DNA from: Cephalotrichum gorgonifer
Lineage: Eukaryota; Ascomycota; Sordariomycetes; Microascales; Microascaceae
DNA: 64,000 nucleotides
Direction: 5' to 3'
Assembly: GCA_900312665.1 (NCBI GenBank)
Contig: ONZQ02000003.1
Span: 1,096,986 to 1,160,985, forward strand
The notes under the pieces were generated by a model. That model worked only from the letters and a program-made list of their open reading frames with translations. It was not told where the DNA came from and did no database searches. Position 1 is the stretch's first letter. Every line of letters starts with the position of its first letter. Position numbers and translations under genes: made by a program. Shown here piece after piece: positions 45,683 through 55,700 of the stretch.

Positions 45683-47401
45683 CTACTTTCTCGTCCATGG
45701 CAGCAGAGACGACATCGCCTTTTCGAAGCCTTCGGACGATTTCGGCTTCTTCCGGGACCGAGTTTCGTCTGCCTCGGAAAGAAGTCGGCTAAGATCAGTT
45801 CCCAGTCTTGTAACCTTTGACTCCATGTCCAATTTCCACATCTGTAGGCCGATGACATCTTGTTCGTGAATAGGTGCCGACTCCTGGTTCGTTGCCTGGT
45901 GCTTTTTCATATTCCTCTTGGTATCCTTGTTCCAATTAGCCTGTTCACTGAAGTTTTCAAAGATCGCTCGGTTGAGTCGGAACAGACGTTTCCAGCTCCT
46001 CTCCCCCACCTTCAATCTTCCGAACTGGATCGCTCGCGCCTTATTTGACTTATCATACTTCTCCTGGGCGCTCTTCACTTTGTCAATATCCTCTTTCCAC
46101 CCCTCTTGCCCCTTCACCGTGGTCTCTATCTTCTCGATTCGGTCGTCCTGCAGACTACCCTTCCCCCCTAGAGCTTGTTTCAACTCTTCAATCTTCAGCT
46201 TCATCTCAGTCCTCAAACTGTCCATCTCCTCCTTCTGTTTTTCCTGTTGTTTCTCCTGCTCTTCAAGTCTCGATGTCAGGTTCTTGACTGCCAATCCGGT
46301 CTGTACAAGCCATCTTCGGGCTTCCTTGTCTTGTTCGTTGTCGGAATCTCCATCGGCGGCAATAGTCTGTTCCATCTTGGTGCCACCACGCTGATTCGTG
46401 TCCACCCCGGTCGTGGGCTGCTTCTCCACCACAATTCTGGTGGAACAAGTCTTCTGTTCCGTTTCCATGCCACGAGACCGTTCCGTCTCCACCCCCCCCG
46501 CTGGCTGCTGCTCTATATCTACGCTACCTTGCCCCTCTACTAGGGGCTCCCGTATAATAGGAGGAGCCGGGACGTGAGAGGCAGAGTCAAGAGGTGGGAA
46601 GGTTGGTGGACTAGGAGGGGGTTCGGGCACTGGCCCTAGACGATACCCATAATAAAGGCATTCCGGTGTTGGTGTCTGTGGCGGCAATGGAACCCCATGC
46701 TCGAAATGTTGGCGAAGATCCTCATTTGAATATGCCCAAAGGTCGAGGGCAAAGTTCGTGAAGCGGATCCCGCCCCTTTCTACAGTCAAAACAACAAGGT
46801 CCTCAAGAACGGTTGACCTGAACCGCTTCACACCCTCCGAGAGACGTTGGATCTCGTGATCAGCAGGTCCAGGGTGGATCCTAAGGCGTTGGCGTTCCAC
46901 CCAATTCAACCACTTCAGATCGTCCGGTCCGTCGCGCCTGGGAGATGGATCATTGTCAGACTTGTTCCATACGAGCAACTCGTCAAAATGGTTTTCTTCG
47001 ATCTCATCTAGCTGCGACCTGGGAATCTTGCCGTTCTTGATCACGATCTGGAAGGCATAATATTTTAATTTTCTGGGACGTATCCCCGATTCGAAGTCTC
47101 GCGCAACTGACTGATAGAGTGCTGTCTGAGAGGGGGTATTGTTCCGGCCATTCATGGCCAGGTACTGTATGACCCCGGCAATATCCCTAGATCGATAGTC
47201 CGTCCACCACCGCAGTGGGATCTTGCTGGCAGAAGAGACTAGGTACTGTCGAGCCTCTTCCACGGTCTTCAATGGTTTCACTGCCTGCTATGATTTGTCA
47301 GGATTCGGATGGTTAGAGTAGGTATCTGGGGTGCATACCTGACACTTTTTGTCCCCCAACCTCTTCGGCTTCTTGACTGATGCCTCTTTTCTTGGCGCCA
47401 T
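45683..47401 (-). CDS. Unrecognised coiled-coil protein of the accessory island
   Basis: Two exons, 47401-47339 and 47287-45683, give 555 residues (an acceptor three bases further in gives 554). The start MAPRKEASVKKPKR has a strong context. The frame stays open upstream, so an ATG at 47998 would add 199 residues across the 13-bp repeats; I cannot exclude it. The protein has a basic N-terminus and a folded-looking region with WWTDYRSRDIAGVIQYLAM and KLKYYAFQIVIKNGKIP (about 40-230). A Pro-rich segment follows (about 240-290), then a short internal duplication (GGVETERSRGMETEQ versus TGVDTNQRGGTKMEQ), a coiled coil (about 345-430) with EEQEKQQEKQKEEMDSLRTE, and a basic tail. I know no family for it. 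Codon third positions are more AT-rich than in the neighbouring GH6 and ATR genes. Confidence 0.6.
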
Positions 47402-47409
47402 GTTTCGCT

Positions 47410-47514
47410 GATGAAGTGTTTCGATGAAGCGTTCCAATGAAGTATGCCGATGAAGTGTTCCGATGAAGTGTTCCGATGAAGTGTTCCGATGAAGTGTTCC
47501 GATGAAGATGTTCC
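47410..47514. repeat. 13-bp minisatellite in the leader of the coiled-coil gene
   Basis: Eight units of GATGAAGTGTTCC, with variants in the first three and a 14-base last unit, run head to tail. The array starts nine bases upstream of the minus-strand start codon. On the minus strand it reads GGAACACTTCATC. Three units (39 bp) give a 13-residue peptide repeat (TLHRNTSSEHFIG) if translated in the upstream open frame. Confidence 0.9.
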
Positions 47515-49393
47515 ATGGAGGTGCCAGGTATGTTGTTGGAATGCAGCGCCGGCCGGCCAGCAAAATAGTTACGGCCGGATGATGCGAGAGGCTAGAAAGT
47601 ATATCCCAGGAGAAATTCAGGAATGGGAAAGAACAGCCAGATGGTCCATGTTCTCTAGGAGCCAAGAGTAGCTCACGTAGGGGCACCTTCTCTTCTATGT
47701 TCTCTTGTATCTCAGAGCGTAACAGGTGGGTGGCTCCTTCTCCCTGCGTGTTCTCTAGATTCCTAAATGGCACAAATAAGTGGCATCCTTCTTCTACTGG
47801 TGGTATAATATATGGGGCATTTACCAAAGGTGAGAGGGTTGGCGATGGGAAGAAACAGAAGGTGCCTGAGGAAGTAGATACAGGGTGGGGAATAGACGTG
47901 TATTTGCGAAGATCGCGGATATCTACTGCCGCAACTTCCACGTAATTGAAGTTCGCTAGGTGGATGTGTTTTTGAAGGGAAGAGAAATCTACAGCCATAA
48001 AGGCCGTCAATAATCTACTTGCTAGAAATACGCAAGGCAGCTAAAACAAAGTACTAGTGTGTAAGTAATATACAACACGAAGAATTGATACACTCTGTCC
48101 TGCATGACGACGACCCTTCGTTTGAAATATCCGGGCGTGACGATAGCGATCTTGTTGAGGACCTCAGCTTGTTCTTATCTTTTAGCTTAGCTTCTGATTT
48201 ACTAGCATAGTAGTTAACCAGAGTTCTATTTCTGCTTTATTGACTAGACGAGGCAGCATCTGTCCTGGACGAGATTGTGCTCCCGCGCCTGGTCCTCTCG
48301 TTATTTTGTGACGAGCCACGCCGGTTTACACTGCCTGCCACCGTTCGTCGAGGATGGTCTGTCCGTAGGCAGGCAACGAAGAATCGCCCAAGACGAAAGA
48401 ACAACAGAGAGTATTATTCTTCCCCTTTCCTGCAGGTAGACCAAGCCATTTATCTGCATCGCCAAGGCGTTCCGCGGAGATATAGAACTTGACATCTGGC
48501 ACCACAGCGGGTGTGCGTTGAGCTGCACATTCCTAAATTTTTATGCGTACATATTGTGGCTGTAGACCGTTTGCCAGGGGTTCTATGCGGCGAATCCAGA
48601 TCCAGATGGAATCTCAGGATGAGCAACGATGCGACGACAGGACACCACCTGCAGGAGATAATACAGACAAGAAAAAGTTGGTGGTTGGATCGGATCCGGG
48701 TCTATCCAGTCCGCCTTGATTTCTCTAACCCTCCCATCCCCCTTCTGCTCCAGACGAACCTACCCCAGCCTCCTCTTTGCAACCCGTTCCAAATATTTAC
48801 CTCCCGTAGAACAGCACGGATTCCGAAGCTATCGGAGATGATAGAGAGCCCTTCGTGAGATTCGAAATTACACAGAGTAGGCGATGTCCACCGCGACCTA
48901 AGTTCGACATGTATTAGTAGCTCTCGAGTATATCGGCCGTCCGGTCTTCTCGGGAGCGACCGACAAGCCCAGAGAATCGCTGTTGTCTCTACCCTCAGCA
49001 TCCGCCTACAAGTAACTGTATTCTTGGAGCGGCGCTAGATAAGGTTCGTCCTGCCCCTGCCTATGCGTATCCAACATCGAACCAAGATGTTATTTTGATC
49101 CTTATCAAGGCGATTTCTGCGGCCGCGAGTTGTCAGGCGTACTGCAAGCCTTACTTTACACAATACTTCTGCCAATATTCGACAGCTAGATGGAACACAT
49201 TACCGCTGGTTTTGGGGCCTCCCAGCATTACCGGTTAGGGGCAACTGTACGTTCTGGATGGCACTGAAATCTCCGCGCAGCGTTTATACCAAAGCCTAGC
49301 ACGTTTTGAAGGAATCATATTTTTTTATATATCTTAGCTCCTACTCTACTGTTGACGTGAATCGCACGCGTCTTTGACGCATGCTACTGAGGA

Positions 49394-49546
49394 TCCGGCC
49401 ATCTATCAGAAGGGAGGGGCGATTAATGATCTGCCTATCTACTTCAGAGGGAAGGAGCGAGCAGTTTACGTTCTGTCCATCTAGTTCAGATGGAAGGAGC
49501 GAGCGGTTTACGTTCTGCCTACCTACTTGAGAGGGAAGGAGCGATG
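49394..49546. repeat. 42-bp tandem repeat
   Basis: Two good units (49430-49471 and 49472-49513) are flanked by a degenerate unit on the left and a partial one on the right. The shared core is TCTACTTCAGAGGGAAGGAG followed by CGAGC and GTTTACGT. On the minus strand they encode a 14-residue repeat like NRSLLPSELDGQNV, but no gene model supports translation. Confidence 0.8.
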
Positions 49547-49598
49547 CGGTTGGAACAATGCGGTTGGAACGACGCGGTTGGAACGACGCGGCTGGAAC
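49543..49598. repeat. 14-bp tandem repeat
   Basis: Four consecutive units of GAYGCGGTTGGAAC (one starts AA, one has GCTGG) directly follow the 42-bp array. The period of 14 is one third of 42. Confidence 0.9.
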
Positions 49599-49689
49599 AT
49601 AAACAGCTTCCATTCAGTTGTAGGTGAAGGAAGGGTAAGGTCGGTAAGGACTCTTGTATGAGATGGCATCTTCTTAGGAGAGCCAAGGA

Positions 49690-49820
49690 AGATAATCTCT
49701 TATTGGAACACCTTCGCCTAATCGGAACACTATCTCCCGCCTTCTTGGGAGAATCAGGGAATATAATATCCATATTGGAGCACCTTCGCCTAGTGGAACG
49801 ATATCTCGCGAGAATCGCCA
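49690..49820. repeat. Imperfect direct repeat of about 70 bp in the GIY-YIG-like gene leader
   Basis: Two copies share ATTGGARCACCTTCGCCTA, GGAACRMTATCTC and GAGAATC in the same order, one starting near 49698 and one near 49769. The second ends just before the start codon at 49845. Confidence 0.6.
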
Positions 49821-49844
49821 CGAGAGAGACGAATCTCGAACAAG

Positions 49845-51894
49845 ATGGCGCCCACGCGTAAGGATCAAGAAGCCCCAGCTCCCGAATATCGCTGACGTAC
49901 AGGTTTGCAGAGTCTGTCCTGGTCTGCAAGGACATCCGTCAAATGTTCCTGAAGCAGATACGTGCCGCCGAGAACCAGAACACCCCAACTGGCGATGTTC
50001 AAGAACAGAGGGAGTCTTCACTGCATCCATCTAGGCAAAGTGCTCGACCCAGCGCTCGCTCAGGTTCGTTCCGTCCCTCTTTTCACTCTAGCCAGAGTTA
50101 CCACTATTACCCATCTTCGTGGAAGGAACAAGTTCCATTCCACTTCCTTTTACCTTCGGAAGTAGCTGTGATATTGGTCCTGCTCATAAATCTAACTATA
50201 CTTTATAGAAGATCAAAGTTGGGTCATTGAAGACTCCGAGGATGACTATAATGGTGAGAGCGATGAGAGCGAAGACGAAGACGAAGAAACGAATGACAAT
50301 GATCTTGTTGATGGGGAGCCAGAGGTTGTTCCGATGTCTCAAGTTGGAGGCCTCGGTGAGGACAAGGTCAGGGAAAAATATACCCGCGATTACGGCCTCA
50401 CTGAGGAAGAGATCGAGGAAATTATGAAGGTTCGGCGCAATGTTGGGCCGCGCTGGGATCCAACGCGGAGGCATGATGATCGATTAATTGCCATTCTAAC
50501 TAAGGCAATCGAAAGAATCATCAAGAAGGGAACGTTCTCACAACATGCACGATTTATGTTGGAGATCTCGAGCCCTGACAAGTGGGCTCGAAGCTGCGCC
50601 GAGTTTATCACATCCAAGATGGCGGCGTTGATCACTCAGGAACAGTGCCCGACATTGGACGATTTTCTCAAACAAGATCCGGTCAGCTCACCGCATTTCG
50701 GTGACTATCTCTGTGTGGTCATGGAGCCGGGATCCACTACCGAGGGCAGTCTCTATGCCGGTTCCGCCACCGGGAGGATTGGTCTGGTTGGCCGAGTGGA
50801 GGCGAGAAATGCCGAGGCCATCAAGTTCACGGAACCTTCATCCCAGCTGGCACAGCTGCTCTGGGACGGGAGGGAGAAGAAGGTGGTCTGGATTACAGCG
50901 CTAGTTATTCCAGGCTCACAGACGACTTCAGATCCGATGCTACGAATTCATTTTGAGTTCATTGCTCTGCTTGTAGAGCAAATCCTCCATGACATTTTTG
51001 GTTCATGGAGAGGTTATAGACGAAACATGGATTCCCTTTGGCCGGGCCGGGCATGGTGGAAGGGTCTTAACCAGATGCCTCCGCTCTGCACAGGCATAAA
51101 GCATCTTCCGCTGTCGTTCAAGAAGATGACGAAAAAGTCATCGTGGCAGGACAGCGAGGGGAGAAAGAGGAGGAATGCGATGCGGAGGAATGCTATGCCG
51201 CCAGAGATGTTACTAGAGTACAAAGCTCTTCTTGCGGCACAAAACAAGAGGTGGAGGGATAATGAACCCCCAGAGCTCCGGGCCATTCGCCTGGAGAAGA
51301 AGGCCCAGTATGAGAGGGAGAGAAAGGTGCAGTGGACGGAGGAGCAAAAGAAGGAGTTCTACGCCAAGAAGTACTGCCGGCAGAAGGAGCACGATGCCAC
51401 TCTTCCTGAAGAGGAGCAGGAGGCTCGGAAACAGCACGTGGCGGAGAGAGGGCGAGCGTACCGTGCCACACTCCCGCCCCGAGTGTATACGGAAGCTCAA
51501 CGAGAAGCAAAGAGATTGAAGTCATTGTCTATCAACATGTCTACGGCACGGAAGAATGCTAAGGCTGATGAACAACGGCGACGTCGGGCTCGGCAGAAGG
51601 CGGAGAATCCGGTAAAAGGAAGGGTCCCCGTAAGTATAACAACCCTTTGAATTCCGTTGACGAATTCGTTGGACTAATACTATTCAACTAAAGAAAGCTC
51701 AATGGAACAAGAAGGATATTGATGCCCTGCTAGCCGCGTTCGAGGAACACGGTACTGCGCGGAAATACGGTTCCCAGTGGAGACGTATCAGTGAACTGGT
51801 GGGAAAGACGGAGCGACAATGCAAGTATTATATGCTCAAACACCACGCTGACCTCTTTGAACTGAAAGAGAAGCAGAGCGGGGCGATGGGTTGA
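49845..51894 (+). CDS. GIY-YIG-like plus Myb/SANT protein of the accessory island
   Basis: Four exons, 49845-49857, 49911-50063, 50209-51629 and 51694-51894, give 595 residues, with all phases closing. The first exon is four codons plus one base (MAPT...), and the intron after it has GTAAGG, a GCTGAC branch and TTTGCAG. An acidic segment (about 57-95) precedes a globular region. Residues about 218-252 (HFGDYLCVV ... LYAGSATGRIGLVGRV) resemble the two strands and Arg-bearing helix of GIY-YIG nucleases, though the classic first Tyr is not certain. A long Arg/Lys/Glu-rich helical segment follows (about 375-525). The last exon is a Myb/SANT-like helix-turn-helix, about 530-583 (WNKKDIDALLAAFEEHG ... 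YGSQWRRISELVGKTERQCK). It could be a DNA-binding nuclease-like or transposon-derived protein. Wobble positions are AT-richer than in neighbouring core genes. I cannot name the family. Confidence 0.65.
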
Positions 51895-52792
51895 TGTACT
51901 CGGAGTTGGGCGTTTCTTTTCTGGAGCAGCTTCCGGTAGTGAAACGGGATCTGGGTGAGAAGGGATGCATTTAGTGTTTATTGTTTTCGTTTATGGGTTC
52001 AATGCGTCTGCAGGAATGGAACGAGACTATGGCCTGCGGTACTCGGGAAACGGAACAGGGAAGGGACGGGATACATTTGGGATTTATTGTTTTCGTTTAT
52101 GGGTTCAATGTGTTTGGAGGAACCGAAAAGGCCAGGCAAGGCATCAACTATTCGTGAAACAGAACATGGATGGGATGGATGCATTTATTATTTATTATTT
52201 TCGTTTATGGGATCAGGAAGAAGGAACAAGGCCAAAGCTCGACGACGCATTTGGGAAATGGGACACGGGGGATGGGGAGCTGATCTGGGAGATTGAACAT
52301 GGGGAGGGGAGCTCTGCATTCATTATTGGTGGTCTTCTTATTCTCTTTTAGAATGGTCGGGGATGAACTTTCGCGACAAGTGATTAACGATTAATGATTG
52401 AGATTGATATAAGTTACGGGTACACGGGAAACATGTACTAGTCATACCCCCTGCCTACCATGTGCACTTTCTGGTGTCCCAAGCACTTGCACGAAACGGT
52501 GAACGTCGATCTATATACCCCCCTCATCCTTGCTACTACCATATTGCGGTTGAGAGAAAGAGAGTTACAATGAGTTCTAATGGGAATGTAAGGTGGTAAA
52601 ATAGTTCCGTTTCCTCTATCCGTATGTTTCTAAATATCGGAACGCGATAGGAGACCCTACAAGTGGGATAAGGGGAGGGAGAGAGAAAGAATAGCTAAGA
52701 ACGGGCCGTTGAAACCGGAACCTTCGCTGCCCTCCAAGAGGTGATAGGTATTGTGACTGCATTCTCCCGGAACTTCCACTACAACCCCCTTT
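51895..52792. other. Intergenic region between convergent genes, with repeats
   Basis: This lies between the 3' ends of the GIY-YIG-like gene and the ATR-like kinase gene. The first half is an array of three units of about 107 bp; the rest has no feature I can support. Confidence 0.6.
51960..52335. repeat. About 107-bp tandem repeat, three copies plus a remnant
   Basis: The phrase TTTATTGTTTTCGTTTATGG recurs with its CGTTTATGG anchor at 51988, 52094 and 52202, giving spacings of 106 and 108 bp. Between anchors lie related GAAC/GGGA/GGCCA-rich stretches. A fourth, shorter remnant follows at about 52288-52335. Copies differ by substitutions and small indels. Confidence 0.8.
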
Positions 52793-55700
52793 TTACAAAA
52801 ATGGACACCACCCTATGTACATGGCCGTTAGATTCCTCGGGTCGACCGCCTGCTTGATCAGCTCCTCCACCTGGCCCTCCACCCCCAGCGGTATGTTCTC
52901 CTGCGGCAGCAGCCCCCTCACCTTCCGCTTGATGCTGTCCACGACGTGCTGCGGGTGCAGCTTCGCGACCCCGTCGCCCCTCTTTGCCGACTTCCTCACG
53001 TTCTGCAGGTCCAGCGTGGGGTCGTAGATGAACGCCTCGAGGATCGTCATCAGCGTCTCCTCGTTCTGCCGGAGGATCGAGAGCGTCAGCTCCGAGCACT
53101 GCCGGAACGGCCCCTCGTAGCCGTACACCCCCATCGCCGCCACCATGTTGTGCGTCAGCCGGAACGGCACCTTCTCCGGCTGCGCAAACGTGAGCCCCTT
53201 GTCGAACAGGCAGTTGAAGTCCACGTGGAAGACCCCGCCGTTGCTCTCCTCCAACAGCACGTTCTCGCCGTGCCTGTCGCCGAGCCCGAGGATCGTGCCG
53301 ACCATGGACATGACCGCGCAGGATCGCGTGTACGTTATCCGCGCCGTGAACCACGCCGACGGGTCAGGGAACTGGTTGACGAACCAGTAGTGCAGCACGG
53401 GGGGGAACATCCCGAGGACGCCCTCGGTGAACTTGCCGAGGTGCTTCTCCGACGACGCCGCCTCGAGCATCATCTTTTTTATGAGGCCGTAGTCGGGCGA
53501 GACGTTGCGCGCAGAGTACAGCGCGAGGAGGACGTCCCTGAGAGTCTTTAGTCCCTCCACCCACTCGATGATGCCGCATTCTTCGTTGAGGGGCGTCACG
53601 GCATAGGTTCGCACGTAGAGCCGCCTCCTGCTCGACTCGGCATCCTTCTTCAGCGCCCGGTTGATCGTCGCGTTGAACTCCATCAGCCGCTGGTCGGTTC
53701 GGAGATCGTCCTTGGGCTTAATGAGGAGCGGGTAGAGCTTGCCGTCAGACCCGCGGGCCGTGATCCGCCTCGGTTTCGCCAGGGAGCCGAGCACAAGCAC
53801 GTCGTCGAGGAAGGAGTCGATGGTGACGACGTCACGCGAGAATGGTCTGAAGCTCTTGACATTGTCGGCCAGGGTCGGAAGGGATGCCGTCAAGCACGAT
53901 TCGGTGGGCACCACGAGGGGGCATGGCGTGCACCCGTGGTTGAAGCCGAGATCTCTTGTTATGCTCGCCTTGACCGTCCTGTTGCTCCCAAAGTCTCCGT
54001 TATTGCACGCGAAGAGGAGTTGTTCGGCGAGCTTCTCACCCTTTCGAATAATGTCCCTCAGCGTCGACTTGGTTGACTCTACTCTCTTAGTGTTGGCCTT
54101 CAGCCGCTGTAAGATTTGGTTACCTCTGGATCGGCGTTCGCCCTGCAGTCTGGTAGTCATCAGACCAAAGAGACTCCAGAGCGCCTGGCGGGGATGCGCC
54201 TCGACGACCTTGATGATGATGTTGGACAACTTCTCGACGGCTGTCAGGTTCGGGTGCGTAACCCTCGCCACTATCTGTGGGAGTGAGGAGTAGAACACGT
54301 ATGCTGGGAGCCTATCAACCCATTTGTCGATGGATTGGTGGAGTCTGTTCAGCTGCTCGTTACGTCGCTTGAACAACTCCCGTGACACCGACTGTTTCCC
54401 CTCCGGAGCCTTGTCGACCTGGGCCGCCATTTCCAGCCATAGAGTCAGGATTCTTGGTAGGGTCTGGTAGAGATATTTGGTCCCGAAGCGCAGAGCCCGG
54501 AAGTAGTTCTCGATCAAGACTCGCGCCAACTCGCCGGTGAGGTATGGGTCGCCTTGCTCGTCCGGCTTCAGTGCCTTTTCCGACTCTAGGAGTTTCTTGT
54601 AGTGTTTCCCCAGATAGTAGTGGCCCTTCTCCCAGGCTGGGTGTGTCATCGGTGCTTGCTGATATCTCTCCCGGAGCGCAGCGGCGTGGGTTTTACCGGA
54701 ATCGTCGAGCCATTTTGCTAGTAGAAGCTGTGCCCGCGCTTTGAGAAGCCTTTCAGGGGTGCTAGTATTTTTGATAGAAGCGTTCTGCCGAGTCGAGTTC
54801 TCTAGAGAAAAGCTGGTAATCAAGTCATTGCTGTCAATGGATCCTTCGAGAATCTGGATTGCCTTGCGGTGGTGTCCATCCTTCCAGAGAAGTTTGGCGT
54901 TCTCAATTGCGGCAGACCCGTCGCCTAACCTGGATGCGTGGAGCACGGCGCTGAAGGACTGGTGGCTCGCGTTAGTCTTCCTTGCAAGTCGAGCACTAGA
55001 GAGCCAAAGACTAGAGATGTCTGCGTCGGAGAACGCCGGCCTGTCATTGAGAATTGTTAGCAATCAGGGCCCGGGTGGAAAGAAAAGGGGGGGGGGGGGT
55101 TAGGGGGTTTCCTTCACCGCTCCCAATGGACTCACCTCTGTAGCTCGAGTGCTGTTCTCTGGATGCTCAACAGATACTGCTTATCGTCGACGTGAGAGCC
55201 AAGGACACCTAGCCGGCGCTGAAGTACATCCATAATCTCTCGGTTCTCCTGACCCTCACTACGTTTCGCCGAAATGGCCAGCTCGAGGTCTGTTAAGACG
55301 TGGCATCGTAGCATAATATCATGGCAAGCTTGCAGTGAAGCGGTCTCGGTGAGGCCCATAGAGGCGGCTATCCGCTCCCTGATATTGTTGATGGTTGGGA
55401 TTAGGCTGTCCGTGTTGCCTTGGTGCAAGTGGCGGAAGACCTCGCCAATCGCCACGTCAAAGTCTACATAGGCGGCGTCGGATGATTTCGAGAGGTCGAG
55501 ATACTTGCCGAGTGTTTCCCATCTACCGGTAGCCCATGCGGCTTCGACGGCAAATGGAACGATCTTTGCTGCAGTAGCCTGCTGAAGGCGCATGCCCTCA
55601 ACACAGTTCAAGAGCGCGTCTACAACGGCGTGTCAGCCCAAGTGCTCTGGCACACAAAAGGCAGCGTAGATCAACAAGGGAGTAAACAAATGGGGACTCA

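Larger units (their letters stand above)
47402..49844. other. Repeat-rich divergent intergenic region of the island
   Basis: This is 2.4 kb between the starts of two unrecognised genes pointing away from each other. It contains a 13-bp array beside the left gene, 42-bp and 14-bp arrays, and an imperfect duplication of about 70 bp in the leader of the right gene. An open frame on the minus strand reaches from the left gene up to about 48010. No other gene is supported. Confidence 0.55.

Noticed and set aside
49519..49935. Minus-strand open frames with peptide repeats near the GIY-YIG-like gene
   Set aside because: The peptide repeats follow from the DNA minisatellites, and the frame overlaps the leader and first exon of a better-supported plus-strand gene.
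45683..52335. The island as an intact transposon or Starship-type element
   Set aside because: No transposase, reverse transcriptase, tyrosine recombinase, terminal repeats or target-site duplication could be seen by eye.
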